The notes under the pieces are model-generated. The model worked only from the letters and a program-made list of their open reading frames with translations. It searched no databases and had not been told where the DNA came from. This document shows, piece by piece, positions 41,989 to 51,430 of a DNA stretch of 64,000 nt. The translations under genes were made by a program, and so were the position numbers. Within the stretch, counting starts at the first letter, position 1. Every line of letters begins with the position of its first letter. The stretch is from Ndongobacter massiliensis (GTDB lineage: Bacteria > Bacillota > Clostridia > Tissierellales > Peptoniphilaceae): positions 62,001 through 126,000 of the forward strand of contig NZ_LT635480.1 in assembly GCF_900120375.1 (NCBI RefSeq), read 5' to 3'.

Positions 41989-44658
41989 TTATCTGGCAAT
42001 GGTCACCGGCATCCCTACGTAGGTTGCATTATAGACTTCTTCCATACTCGCCCATGGCACATTGACGCAACCGTGGCTGCCTTCTTGATAGTAAGCAAGA
42101 CTGTCCATGTGATAAGAACTAAGTTTTTGCCAGCTCCCATCATGAATGCCATACGATGGTAGAAATTCCATCCACCAGTCGACGCGCACACGGTAATCGG
42201 CGCCTGTTAAATAGGTGTTTGTCCGCTTCCCAATGATGCTGAAATTGCCCGCCGGTGTACCTGTAGAAGGAGCTCCGGAGATTACAGGCACTTCTTTTAC
42301 CAGCCGTCCGCCGTTAAACACCCACATGTACTGATTTGGAATGCTGATTAAAATGTGATTTCCGCCAACATATCGTGACCGTTGGTAATTTCCGGACTTA
42401 TCAAAAATTTTCAGAAGGCCGTCCTCATAGATGAAGCGTTCTCGGAAACGCCAGATTTTTTTAACAAGCCGTCCCACGCCATCCGGCCCAAAGGCGTACT
42501 GTTTATCATAGAACCAAAAAGAAGCATTCGTAACCATAGCGGGATGTTCCGTGTGCTCATTAAAGTAGTAGGGGTTTCCGTCAATCCATTGCAACCCAAC
42601 CAGTAATGCCCCGGTGGAATCTGCGTAATATTTGTAATTTCCATCATTTATCCAACCAATAAAAGGTAGGCCGGATCTTGTACTGAAATAATACTGCTTT
42701 CCGTTAATCGTATGAATCCCATAGCGATTTTCACGCACACCATTTTCATTAAAACGGTAGGGGACTGTATTGATTACGACAGTCTCATTTTTTGCCATCG
42801 AACCGTCATCTTTGTAATAGAAGTAGTCTTTTCCATAAGAGAGCCATTGATTTCTTCGTAGAATATGGTTACTTTGCGCATAATATTCTTTTCCATCGAC
42901 TTCAAACGCACCGGTGATGGCATAGACATTTCCGTCTTCTGGACGGGCATAGTAGAGATAACCATAGTAGGAGACAAAGCCTGTGCTCTTGCTGCCATCC
43001 GCCCCCATATAGTAGGCTTCATTGCCGCCGAAAGAAATGAGCTGATTTCGAAACGGAACGCCGTTTTGATCCATATAGTACATTTTCCCATTGTATTCGA
43101 CCCAGCCGGCTTTTTGTACTAAGGCACCTGTGTTTTCATCTAAGCGGTAAATAGTTCCATCCGCTTCAATAATTCCCTTCTGTTTGCTTCCATCTGGTCC
43201 CATGTAGTATTTCACTGCCGGGCCGAAGCTGATAAATTGATTTCGATAAAAGCGCCCGAATGCATCGGCATAATAGGCTTCCTCATCAACATTCACCCAT
43301 TGATTCAGGAGAAGATGTCCGTCATCCGGATCCGCGTAGTAGAACTCATTTTCAATTTCCAACAATCCGCTCGCGCGTGCGCCATTTTGATCCATATAAA
43401 AATACAGGTCGCTATTAAAAGAAATTTTTTGATTATAGAAGAACCGTCCCTGTGCATCGGAATAGTACATCTTACCGTTTTGCTCAAACCATCCGGCTGA
43501 GGATCGAACATCACCGGATGTAGGATCGGCAAAGTACAAATCTCCATTTACACGGAAGAAACCGGTTTGCACCGCGCCGTCTTCACCCATGTAAAACCGT
43601 TCCGAACCGAAGCGCAGAAAACAATTTTTGTACAATTCGCCATTTGCCTTACTGTAATAACGCTTCCCCTCAATGGTAATCCATCGGGCATTCTCAGATA
43701 CTTTTCCATCTTCATCGGCAAAGTACGATTTACCTTCATGCGAGAACAGACCGTATTGGACACTACCGTCGGCGCCCATATAATATCGAACGGATCCACC
43801 GAACGAAATAAATTGATTGCGGAAAAAGCGTCCCGTTGTGTCGGAGTAATAGCGTTTCCCATCCATTTCAAACCATCCGGCATTCTTACGCACCAAGCCG
43901 GAAACCGGATCAGCATAGTAAAGTTGATCGGCATGGACAAAAAAGCCGTGTTGCAAAGAAGCATCGGCACCCAGATAATAGTACTCGGATCCAAAACTGA
44001 TAAATGTGTTTTTATACAGGACGCCTGTTTTTGTCGGGTAATAGTCATTTCCCTCATAAGAGATCCAGGAGCCCTTTTTTTGAATTTGTCGGGTCTCGAC
44101 ATCGGCATAGTAATAATTTCCATTGTAGGAAATGATGCCTGTTTCGGCGCTGCCGTCTTCTCCCATGTAGTACATGATGTCATTAAACGAAATCAAACGG
44201 TTGTAGAATTTATTGCCGTTTTCATCGTAGTAATACCACTTTCCGTCCTCGGTATATACCCATTGACTTTTCGGTTGTACCGGCTCTTCAGGAGCTTTGG
44301 AGGGTTTTTCTGGAGTAGTTTCCGAGACCGGCTTTTCGGCCGGGGTTGTAGAGGGCGCTTCCGGCGATGCTTCACGGAGTTCCATTTCCCCATTGGGGGG
44401 GGCGACGACCTCGGAGGTTGCACTTTTTTCATCTTTTTTTTCAGGGGGTGTTCCCTTAAGAATCTCCTCCGAAGGATTCGAAAGTGCTTCTTCGTCGGCT
44501 GCATCGGAGATTGTCGTTTTTTCCTCTACTGTCGAACCGAATTCGGTTGTCTCCACCGATTCATTTTCGGCATGTACGACACCGCCCAGTACGAGTAAAG
44601 CACATAAAACGACTCCCGACAACAACGCTGTGGTTTGTTGCAAACGAAATGATTTCAT
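41989..44658 (-). CDS. Secreted repeat-anchored L,D-transpeptidase (second of two)
   Basis: 889 residues: signal peptide (1-30), long acidic Glu/Pro/Thr/Ser linker (31-130), eight composite repeats, several short repeats and a C-terminal YkuD domain with SYGIHD and SHGCVN, catalytic C864. The catalytic domain is clearly related to the first L,D-transpeptidase (about half the residues alike by eye; both share PSYGIHD and GMPVT), so they are paralogues with the same architecture. It may use a different acceptor or be expressed under different conditions. AGGAG precedes the ATG. Confidence 0.93.
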   Translation of the reverse strand: MKSFRLQQTTALLSGVVLCALLVLGGVVHAENESVETTEFGSTVEEKTTISDAADEEALSNPSEEILKGTPPEKKDEKSATSEVVAPPNGEMELREASPEAPSTTPAEKPVSETTPEKPSKAPEEPVQPKSQWVYTEDGKWYYYDENGNKFYNRLISFNDIMYYMGEDGSAETGIISYNGNYYYADVETRQIQKKGSWISYEGNDYYPTKTGVLYKNTFISFGSEYYYLGADASLQHGFFVHADQLYYADPVSGLVRKNAGWFEMDGKRYYSDTTGRFFRNQFISFGGSVRYYMGADGSVQYGLFSHEGKSYFADEDGKVSENARWITIEGKRYYSKANGELYKNCFLRFGSERFYMGEDGAVQTGFFRVNGDLYFADPTSGDVRSSAGWFEQNGKMYYSDAQGRFFYNQKISFNSDLYFYMDQNGARASGLLEIENEFYYADPDDGHLLLNQWVNVDEEAYYADAFGRFYRNQFISFGPAVKYYMGPDGSKQKGIIEADGTIYRLDENTGALVQKAGWVEYNGKMYYMDQNGVPFRNQLISFGGNEAYYMGADGSKSTGFVSYYGYLYYARPEDGNVYAITGAFEVDGKEYYAQSNHILRRNQWLSYGKDYFYYKDDGSMAKNETVVINTVPYRFNENGVRENRYGIHTINGKQYYFSTRSGLPFIGWINDGNYKYYADSTGALLVGLQWIDGNPYYFNEHTEHPAMVTNASFWFYDKQYAFGPDGVGRLVKKIWRFRERFIYEDGLLKIFDKSGNYQRSRYVGGNHILISIPNQYMWVFNGGRLVKEVPVISGAPSTGTPAGNFSIIGKRTNTYLTGADYRVRVDWWMEFLPSYGIHDGSWQKLSSYHMDSLAYYQEGSHGCVNVPWASMEEVYNATYVGMPVTIAR
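42348..44256 (-). repeat. Composite wall-binding repeats of the second L,D-transpeptidase
   Basis: Eight composite units of about 64-65 residues followed by shorter GW/YY repeats. Same three-part pattern as in the neighbouring genes; some units carry changed anchors (for example SW or RW in place of GW). Confidence 0.88.
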
Positions 44659-44686
44659 AGCTCCTCTCCTAATATCTTAAAATTTA

Positions 44687-44702
44687 TTGGTATATCTACC
44701 AA
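44687..44702 (-). promoter_or_regulatory. Perfect inverted repeat in the leader of the second L,D-transpeptidase gene
   Basis: TTGGTA-TATC-TACCAA lies about 30 nt upstream of the start codon and downstream of the -10. It could be an operator or a small RNA hairpin; no partner regulator is identified. Confidence 0.4.
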
Positions 44703-44724
44703 AAGCGAGAAAACTTTTCAAATT

Positions 44725-44733
44725 ATTGTACCA
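44725..44733 (-). promoter_or_regulatory. Extended -10 promoter of the second L,D-transpeptidase gene
   Basis: TGGTACAAT on the minus strand; no good -35 at the expected distance, as with the other repeat-protein genes. Confidence 0.55.
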
Positions 44734-44755
44734 TAATCACCGCGCGCCCGCTTTG

Positions 44756-44784
44756 TTGACGATTTTTAGCGGGTGGAGTATCAT
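44756..44784 (+). promoter_or_regulatory. Promoter of the wbpA-led gene set
   Basis: TTGACG (44756-44761), 17-nt spacer, TATCAT (44779-44784). It would start a transcript across the wbpA-B-D-E, glycosyltransferase and wbpI genes, which have little space between them. Confidence 0.72.
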
Positions 44785-44849
44785 GCAGTAGGCACTCTAG
44801 GCGGTCGCGGTCTTTTTCGTGCGGTCGTATTTTTGAAAGGGAAAATGAG

Positions 44850-46166
44850 ATGATTAAACAGGAATTACTGAAAAAGATCGAAAAACGAGAGATAACGGTG
44901 GGCGTTGTCGGCCTCGGCTACGTCGGTTTGCCGCTTGCCGTTGAGAAGGCAAAAGCGGGTTTTCGAACGATCGGCTTTGACGTGCAGGAAGAAAAGGTCA
45001 AACTGGTCAATGAGGGACACAATTATATCGGCGATGTCATTGACGATGACCTGAAGAGCATCGTCGAGCAGGGAATGCTTCGTGCAACGTCGGACTTTAC
45101 CTTTATTAAAGATGTTGACTTTATTGCAATTTGCGTACCGACACCCTTGGACGCGCATCAGCAGCCGGACATCAGCTATGTGCGCAGCTCCACGGAATCC
45201 ATTTCCAAACACTTGAAAGCGGGCACCATGGTGGTTTTGGAATCGACGACATATCCCGGAACGACAGAAGAATTGATTCGTCCGATTTTGGAGAAAGGTT
45301 CCGGTTTGGAATGTGGAAAAGATTTTTATCTCGGCTTTTCTCCGGAACGCGTCGATCCGGGCAATTTGATTTACAAAACAAAAAACACACCGAAAGTAGT
45401 TGGCGCCATCGGAGCCGATGCGACCGAGGTGATAGCGGCGATGTACAGTGCTGTTTTGGATGGGGAAGTGCATACCGTGTCTTCCCCGGCGGTAGCAGAA
45501 ATGGAGAAAATCCTTGAAAACACCTACCGCAATGTCAACATCGGGCTCGTCAATGAACTCGCCATTCTCTGCAATCGCATGGGCATCTCCATCTGGGAAG
45601 TGATTGATGCCGCCAAGACGAAGCCCTACGGCTTTCAGGCCTTTTATCCGGGACCAGGGCTCGGCGGGCATTGCATTCCGCTGGATCCCTACTATTTATC
45701 ATGGAAAGCGCGGGAGTACGCATTTCATACTTCCATGATTGAAAACTCCATGATTGTGAATGACAAAATGCCGGAGTATACGGTTGACCGGGCCGCTTGG
45801 ATTTTGAATCGTGACAAGAAGGCGCTGAACGGTTCGAAAGTTCTCGTTTTGGGCGTGGCCTACAAAAACGATATTGATGATTATCGCGAAAGCCCGGCTT
45901 TGAAAGTGATTGATATTCTTAAAGAAAAGGGAGCGGATGTCGAGTTTTATGATCCTTGCATTCCAGCCTACAAGTACGAAGGTGCAATGCATCAAGGCTT
46001 GCAGGAACTCACAGAAAAGGAATTGGAAGCGGCCGATCTTGTTTTAATTGCTACGGCGCACAGCTCTGTGGATTACCGTTGGGTTACCGATCATGCCGCA
46101 CGTGTTTTTGATACGCGCAATGCAACGAAGGAACTGGGCACGCTTCCGAATGTGGAAGTGCTTTAA
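44850..46166 (+). CDS. wbpA: UDP-N-acetylglucosamine 6-dehydrogenase (WbpA type)
   Basis: 438 residues of the UDP-glucose/GDP-mannose dehydrogenase family: NAD-binding GLGYVG (21-26), CVPTPLD, ESTTYPGTTEE, middle-domain FSPERVDPGN, and catalytic C275 in GLGGHCIPLDPYYLSW. It should oxidise UDP-GlcNAc twice to UDP-GlcNAcA. Together with the next four pathway genes it forms the first step towards UDP-ManNAc3NAcA. ATG 44850 follows AAAGGG; another ATG 5 nt earlier is out of frame. Confidence 0.9.
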   Translation: MIKQELLKKIEKREITVGVVGLGYVGLPLAVEKAKAGFRTIGFDVQEEKVKLVNEGHNYIGDVIDDDLKSIVEQGMLRATSDFTFIKDVDFIAICVPTPLDAHQQPDISYVRSSTESISKHLKAGTMVVLESTTYPGTTEELIRPILEKGSGLECGKDFYLGFSPERVDPGNLIYKTKNTPKVVGAIGADATEVIAAMYSAVLDGEVHTVSSPAVAEMEKILENTYRNVNIGLVNELAILCNRMGISIWEVIDAAKTKPYGFQAFYPGPGLGGHCIPLDPYYLSWKAREYAFHTSMIENSMIVNDKMPEYTVDRAAWILNRDKKALNGSKVLVLGVAYKNDIDDYRESPALKVIDILKEKGADVEFYDPCIPAYKYEGAMHQGLQELTEKELEAADLVLIATAHSSVDYRWVTDHAARVFDTRNATKELGTLPNVEVL

Positions 46167-46179
46167 TGGGAGGAACGCG

Positions 46180-47262
46180 ATGAAATACGCATTGATTGGC
46201 TGCGGGCGCATTGCGCCGAATCACGTCAAGGCGGTTTTAGAAAATAAGCTGGAATTTGTTGCCGCCTGTGATTTGGTGGAAGAAAAGGTGGACGCTCTAT
46301 TGGAAAAAACCGGATATCCGCATCCGGAAACGGTTGAAAAATATACCGATTATCACAAGATGTTGGATGAACATCCGGAGATTGTCTTTGTCAGTATCGC
46401 GACGGAAAGTGGCAATCATGCGGAAATTGCCTCCGAGTGCATTGCGCGGGGCATCCACGTTATTATTGAAAAACCGATGGCGATGTCTCTGGAAGATGCG
46501 GATCGTCTGATTGCGCAGGCGGAGAAAAAGAATGTAAAAATTTGCGTGTCCCATCAGAATCGTTTTAATGTCGCCGTTCGCAAACTGCGCAGCGCTATTG
46601 ATGCCAATCGCTTCACCCGCTTATCTCACGGATCCATTCATGTGCGTTGGAATCGCGACCATAACTATTATGAACAGGCACCGTGGCGCGGAACCTGGGC
46701 ACAGGACGGCGGCTGCTTGATGAACCAATGCATTCACGGAATCGACTTGTTGCGTTGGATGCTGGGTGATGAAATTGACGAGGTTTACGGCGTGACCCGG
46801 CAGCAGTTCCACGACTATTTAGAAGCGGAAGATGTCGGTCTGGCCGTGGTCAAGTTTAAAAACGGCGCGGTCGGTACCATTGAAGGGACGACGAATGTCT
46901 ATCCGAAAAATCTGGAAGAGACGCTCTATGTTTTTGGAGAAACCGGAACGGTAAAATTAGGCGGGAAGTCCTGCAACGCGATTGATGTCTGGGATTTTGC
47001 CGATGCGACGGAAGAAGACCGCGATATTGCCGGATTACATGAGCAGACGACAAATGTATATGGAAACGGACATACCGCGCTTTTTGCGGATATGGTCGAG
47101 GCGATCGAACAGGATCGCGCGCCCTTTGTTGACGGGCACGCCGGTCGTCGCGCCTTAGAACTGGTTTTAGCGATTTATAAGAGTCAAAAAACAGGACAAC
47201 CTGTTAAATTGCCGTTGCAGTCTTTTGCTTCGGAAGAAATGAAAGGGATGTTTGGAAAGTGA
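46180..47262 (+). CDS. wbpB: UDP-GlcNAcA 3-oxidase, Gfo/Idh/MocA family (WbpB type)
   Basis: 360 residues from ATG 46180 (GGGAGGA upstream). N-terminal Rossmann fold ([12 protein letters not shown]), EKPMAMS catalytic Lys block, and C-terminal [34 protein letters not shown] as in WbpB/WlbA. It oxidises the C3 hydroxyl of UDP-GlcNAcA; the 3-keto product goes to the aminotransferase WbpE. Starts 13 nt after wbpA and ends with GTGA overlap with the acetyltransferase gene. Confidence 0.9.
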   Translation: MKYALIGCGRIAPNHVKAVLENKLEFVAACDLVEEKVDALLEKTGYPHPETVEKYTDYHKMLDEHPEIVFVSIATESGNHAEIASECIARGIHVIIEKPMAMSLEDADRLIAQAEKKNVKICVSHQNRFNVAVRKLRSAIDANRFTRLSHGSIHVRWNRDHNYYEQAPWRGTWAQDGGCLMNQCIHGIDLLRWMLGDEIDEVYGVTRQQFHDYLEAEDVGLAVVKFKNGAVGTIEGTTNVYPKNLEETLYVFGETGTVKLGGKSCNAIDVWDFADATEEDRDIAGLHEQTTNVYGNGHTALFADMVEAIEQDRAPFVDGHAGRRALELVLAIYKSQKTGQPVKLPLQSFASEEMKGMFGK

Positions 47263-47852
47263 AGCGCGAAGGGACACAGCTACAGAACGATGTGTTCGTT
47301 CACGAGAGCAGTTATGTCGATGAGAATGTAGAGATCGGTGCCGGTACAAAAATTTGGCACTTTTGCCACATTCAGTCCGGAGCGCGAATCGGCGAAGGCT
47401 GCAGTTTCGGACAAAATGTCAATGTTTCCAATCATGTAAAAATCGGCAACCATGTCAAAGTTCAGAATAATGTTTCGCTTTATGAGGGTGTAGAGCTGGG
47501 GGATTATGTGTTTTGCGGCCCCTCCTGTGTGTTTACGAACGATCTGACGCCACGGGCCAAATATCCGAAAGGACCGGCCGGATACCATGTCACGCACGTC
47601 CAAGAGGGGGCGAGTATCGGTGCAAATGCGACGATTGTTTGCGGCCATACCGTCGGTGCATGGGCGCTGGTTGCCGCCGGCGCGGTCGTGACAAAGGATG
47701 TGCCGCCGCATGCCTTGGTAGCGGGTGTTCCGGCAAAGCGGATCGGTTGGGCGTGTGAATGCGGCAGTCTCTTGAATGATGATTTATCCTGTCCCCATTG
47801 CCATCGGCAGTACGAAACATTGGAAAACGGGGAAGGTCTGAAAGAAAAGTGA
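47259..47852 (+). CDS. wbpD: UDP-3-amino-sugar N-acetyltransferase, left-handed beta-helix (WbpD type)
   Basis: 197 residues. Hexapeptide repeats ([50 protein letters not shown]) make the acetyl-CoA-dependent trimer, with the FTND and GYHVTHV blocks of this group. The C-terminus carries a CEC...CPHC zinc-ribbon-like pair, as in known WbpD-like proteins. It should acetylate the 3-amine of UDP-GlcNAc3NA. GTG start overlapping the wbpB stop by 4 nt. Confidence 0.9.
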   Translation: MKREGTQLQNDVFVHESSYVDENVEIGAGTKIWHFCHIQSGARIGEGCSFGQNVNVSNHVKIGNHVKVQNNVSLYEGVELGDYVFCGPSCVFTNDLTPRAKYPKGPAGYHVTHVQEGASIGANATIVCGHTVGAWALVAAGAVVTKDVPPHALVAGVPAKRIGWACECGSLLNDDLSCPHCHRQYETLENGEGLKEK

Positions 47853-47861
47853 GGAAAAACG

Positions 47862-48983
47862 ATGCAGTTTATTGATCTGGGAAGGCAATATCAAAAAATT
47901 AAAGAAGATGTCGATCAACGCTTGCAAGCGGTCGTTGATGCGCAACATTTTATTATGGGCCCCGAAGTACAGGAGTTGGAAGAGGCTCTCGCCGCGTACG
48001 TGGGGCGAAAGTATTGCCTGACATGTTCCAGCGGTACCAGCGCATTGTTTATTCCGCTTTTTGCCTATGGCTTGAAAGAAACGGACGCCGTTTTTGTCTC
48101 CTCGTTTACGTATTTTGCATCTGCTGAAACGGTGAATTTAGCGGGCGGCACACCCGTCTTTATTGATTCCGATGAAACCTATAATTTAGACCCGGCGCTT
48201 TTGGAACAGGCGATTGAAAAAACGATTCAAGAGGGCAAGCTGACGCCGCGCGGCATTGTTGCCGTCGATTTATTCGGCTTAATGCCGGATTATGAACGTC
48301 TCGCGCAGATCGCAAAAAAATACGATTTATTTCTTTTGGCGGATGCCGCGCAAAGTTTCGGCGCGGCGCGCAACGGAAAAAAATCATGCGCCTATGGCGA
48401 TGTGGCGGCGACATCCTTTTTCCCGGCGAAACCGCTCGGTTGTTATGGGGACGGAGGCGCGATTTTCACGGATGACGACGCACTTTATGAATTGATGGCT
48501 TCCATTCGTGTCCACGGACATGGCGCATCCAAGTATGATAATGTGCGCATCGGTATTAACGGCCGTTTGGACACCATGCAAGCGGCGGTTCTCCTGGCGA
48601 AACTTCCGGTGTTAGATGAGGAACGTCGTCGGAAGAATGAAATTGCCAAAAAGTACACCGAGCGTTTATACGGGGTATTTCATACCCCAATCATTCCGGA
48701 GGGCTGTGAGACGGCGTTAGCACAATACACGCTGATGGCGCGCGATGAAAAGCAGCGAGAAGCGATTCTTTCCGGCATGAAAGCGAAGAATATTCCAACC
48801 ATGATTTATTATCAGACACCCATGCATATGCAAACAGCCTATGCGTATCTTGGCTATCAGCCGGAAGATTTGCCGAATTCAGCAGATTACAGCAGTCGGG
48901 TGTTCAGCTTGCCGATGCATGCTTACCTGACAGAAGAGGAAATCGACGAAATTTGCGATACATTATTGACGCTCGTTCGGTAA
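47862..48983 (+). CDS. wbpE: UDP-2-acetamido-3-keto sugar aminotransferase (WbpE type)
   Basis: 373-residue DegT/DnrJ-family enzyme starting MQFIDLGRQYQKIKEDVDQR, the family-typical opening. PLP lysine K190 (SFFPAKPLGCYGDGG) and D161 (LADAAQSFGA). It transfers an amino group, normally from glutamate, to C3 of the 3-keto intermediate. It is distinct from the first aminotransferase (29804-31021). 10 nt after wbpD. Confidence 0.92.
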   Translation: MQFIDLGRQYQKIKEDVDQRLQAVVDAQHFIMGPEVQELEEALAAYVGRKYCLTCSSGTSALFIPLFAYGLKETDAVFVSSFTYFASAETVNLAGGTPVFIDSDETYNLDPALLEQAIEKTIQEGKLTPRGIVAVDLFGLMPDYERLAQIAKKYDLFLLADAAQSFGAARNGKKSCAYGDVAATSFFPAKPLGCYGDGGAIFTDDDALYELMASIRVHGHGASKYDNVRIGINGRLDTMQAAVLLAKLPVLDEERRRKNEIAKKYTERLYGVFHTPIIPEGCETALAQYTLMARDEKQREAILSGMKAKNIPTMIYYQTPMHMQTAYAYLGYQPEDLPNSADYSSRVFSLPMHAYLTEEEIDEICDTLLTLVR

Positions 48984-48995
48984 GGGTACGCAGTG

Positions 48996-50162
48996 ATGGA
49001 AACATGGGATCTCCTTTACATCGCGTTTGTCGATCTCTCGGAGACGGCCGGGTCCGGCTCTTCGGTGCGTCCGCAAAAGATGCTACGCGCCTTTGAAGAA
49101 ATCGGGCTGAAAATCAAAGTCCTAGATGGATGGAACAATCAGCGCGGGCTGCGGCGCATGCGCGTGCGGAAAATACTGGACTGGATTTCGGGCAATCGAC
49201 CGAGACTCTGCTATATTGAGCCGCCAGCCGGACCGATTTTTAACCGCATTGATTTGCATCTGATTGAGCGCTTGCACAAGGAGCGGGTGCCCATCGGCTT
49301 GTTTTATCGCGATTGCTATTGGATGTTTCCGGAAACCTATCGCGACAGCGTAACCATCGGCAGTCGAACATTGCGAGAAAAATGCAAATTGTGGCTGATC
49401 GAGCAAATGCACCGTCGTGATTTGCGTATATTCAAAGAAAATATTGACTGTTTTTTCCTCCCTTCAGCAACGATGGCGCAGGAAATGAGGCTGCAAGAGA
49501 CATGGGTCGCACTTCCGCCGGGTTGTGACGTTTCCGACAATATCAATGAGGGTGTTGCGAGACGGGTAGTTCGAAAGGAGCCGGGCGAGCCTTTACGAAT
49601 TCTTTTTGTGGGATCAATCTCGGAAGACATGGGTACAGGCTTTTTGTTGGATACGGTTCGTCAGGCTGTCGAAAAAGAGGCGGCCATCGAACTGCTACTG
49701 GTTTGTCCCGAAGCGCAGTGGGAAAAAAGTGTCTACAAAGAGACGTATAGTACGGCATCCTGGCTACACTGCTATCATGTTCAAATGGGCACCGGCTTAG
49801 AAGAGGTATATGCGCGTGCCGATGTTTGTGTTATTCCGCGAAAAAAGACACGATACAATGATTTTGCGATGCCGATCAAATTGTTCGAGTATCTTTCGAT
49901 GGAGAGACCCGTTTTGGTAACTGACTGTAAAGAGGTCGCTGATTTTGTTACCCGCTTTGATGTCGGTTGGGTAGTGCCTTTTGAAACACAGGCCTTTGTT
50001 ACACAACTTCGGACATTAGCAGAAAATACAAAATTAATCGAAGAAAAGAGAAACGAGGTCCGTCTTGCCGCGCAGAAAAATAGCTGGGAAGAACGCGCTA
50101 AGCGCGTAATCGAGGTTCTTTCCGAATCGACATCCGCGGAAGGAGATTCATCGATTTTATGA
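48996..50162 (+). CDS. GT4-like glycosyltransferase
   Basis: About 388 residues. GT-B fold: N-terminal acceptor domain, then PLRILFVGSISEDMGTGFLLD and the nucleotide-sugar block AMPIKLFEYLSMERPVLVTD near the end. One of four such enzymes here; it lies inside the wbp set, so it may add the ManNAc3NAcA residue or its neighbour. ATG 48996 is used; a GTG 3 nt earlier is equally possible. Overlaps the next gene by ATGA. Confidence 0.82.
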   Translation: METWDLLYIAFVDLSETAGSGSSVRPQKMLRAFEEIGLKIKVLDGWNNQRGLRRMRVRKILDWISGNRPRLCYIEPPAGPIFNRIDLHLIERLHKERVPIGLFYRDCYWMFPETYRDSVTIGSRTLREKCKLWLIEQMHRRDLRIFKENIDCFFLPSATMAQEMRLQETWVALPPGCDVSDNINEGVARRVVRKEPGEPLRILFVGSISEDMGTGFLLDTVRQAVEKEAAIELLLVCPEAQWEKSVYKETYSTASWLHCYHVQMGTGLEEVYARADVCVIPRKKTRYNDFAMPIKLFEYLSMERPVLVTDCKEVADFVTRFDVGWVVPFETQAFVTQLRTLAENTKLIEEKRNEVRLAAQKNSWEERAKRVIEVLSESTSAEGDSSIL

Positions 50163-51430
50163 GGGTTTGGCTGATTAACAATTATGCGACCCCGCCCCGC
50201 TACGGGGGGCTCGTTCGACATTCGTACTTTGCGAAGTTTTTTCGCCAAAGAGGGCATGATTTTCGTATTTTTACGTCTTCACAAATTCACAACACCACAG
50301 TCAATTTGATTTCCGGGAATGAGTGTTTTCGTGAATGTGAATTGGACGGTGTGCCCTATACTTTTGTTCGCAGCATGAGCTACACCAAGAATAATTGGCG
50401 GCGCATTGCCAATATGTTGGATTTTCCGCTTCATTGCAAAAAGGCCATGAAACAACTCTATGCTTCCGGAGAAAAACCGGATGTAATTTACGCCTCGTCC
50501 CCGATGCCGCTTTCGAGTAAAACGGCCTTTCATTTTGCGGAGAAACGTGGGATTCCAACCGTTTTTGAAGTCAGAGATCTATGGCCGAAGTCAATTGTCG
50601 ATTATAGTCGTTTGACCGACCGCAACCTGATCATTCGAGCGCTGTACGGATTGGAAGCCTCGCTGTACAAGCGTGCGGATCGTATCATTTTTACGATGGC
50701 GGGGGGCGAAGCTTATTTACATGATCGTGGCCTGGACTCGGTGTTGCGGGATAAAAAAATTGATCAAGTTAACAATGGTGTGGACTTCAAAGAATTTCTG
50801 CGGGAAGCGCAGGAATATCGGTATGAGGATTCTGATTTAGAGGATACGGCAACGCTGAAAATTGTTTACAGCGGTTCCATTCGTCATATCTACGACTTCG
50901 GTTGCATTGTAGAGACGGCCGCCCTTTGCCAAAAGGCCCTTCCGCAGGTGCGATTTTTAATTTACGGCGACGGCACGGAACGCGAGGAGATGACGGCGCG
51001 CGCCACCGCTATGGGCTTACAAAATATCAAATTTAAAGGGCGCGTAGAAAAACCGTTTATTCCGTCCATTTTGCAACGCGCCGATTTGGCCTTGCTTCAC
51101 CATAAACAGGTGGATTTGGCTCGCTATGGACTCAGCCCGAATAAATTGTTCGAGTACTTGGCGGCGGGTTGTCCGGTATTATCAACCGTGCAGAGCAAAT
51201 ACTCCTTGTTGAAAGATGCCCATTGCGGGTTCGAGAGCCGTTCGCAGGATCCGCAGGAGATTGCACATGCGATTCAGCGATTCGCAGGACTACCGGAAGA
51301 GGAAAAACAGCATATGCGCAAACAGGCGCGGCAGACGGCCGAGCAACATGATTATCGCGTGCTTTCTGAAAAACTGGAGAACATATTTGATGAACTACTG
51401 GAAGAGAAACGAGGGAAAAACCATGCATAA
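50159..51430 (+). CDS. GT4 glycosyltransferase (WbuB-like)
   Basis: 423 residues. N-terminal MRVWLINNYATPPRYGGLVRH with the Gly-rich loop, then RDLWPKSIVDY (typical of WbuB-like enzymes) and the C-terminal ARYGLSPNKLFEYLAAGCPVL. Predicted retaining transferase on the cytoplasmic membrane face. Start coupled to the previous stop (ATGA); the 3' end overlaps wbpI by 8 nt. Confidence 0.87.
   Translation: MRVWLINNYATPPRYGGLVRHSYFAKFFRQRGHDFRIFTSSQIHNTTVNLISGNECFRECELDGVPYTFVRSMSYTKNNWRRIANMLDFPLHCKKAMKQLYASGEKPDVIYASSPMPLSSKTAFHFAEKRGIPTVFEVRDLWPKSIVDYSRLTDRNLIIRALYGLEASLYKRADRIIFTMAGGEAYLHDRGLDSVLRDKKIDQVNNGVDFKEFLREAQEYRYEDSDLEDTATLKIVYSGSIRHIYDFGCIVETAALCQKALPQVRFLIYGDGTEREEMTARATAMGLQNIKFKGRVEKPFIPSILQRADLALLHHKQVDLARYGLSPNKLFEYLAAGCPVLSTVQSKYSLLKDAHCGFESRSQDPQEIAHAIQRFAGLPEEEKQHMRKQARQTAEQHDYRVLSEKLENIFDELLEEKRGKNHA

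Noticed and set aside
43567-44598. 343-codon open frame antisense to the second L,D-transpeptidase
   Set aside because: It mirrors the codon bias and repeat period of the real gene on the other strand; no ribosome site and no recognisable protein.
51216-51422. N-terminal extension of the 2-epimerase frame
   Set aside because: It lies wholly in the upstream glycosyltransferase gene; the family start MHKLLSIVGARPQFVK at 51423 has its own ribosome site.
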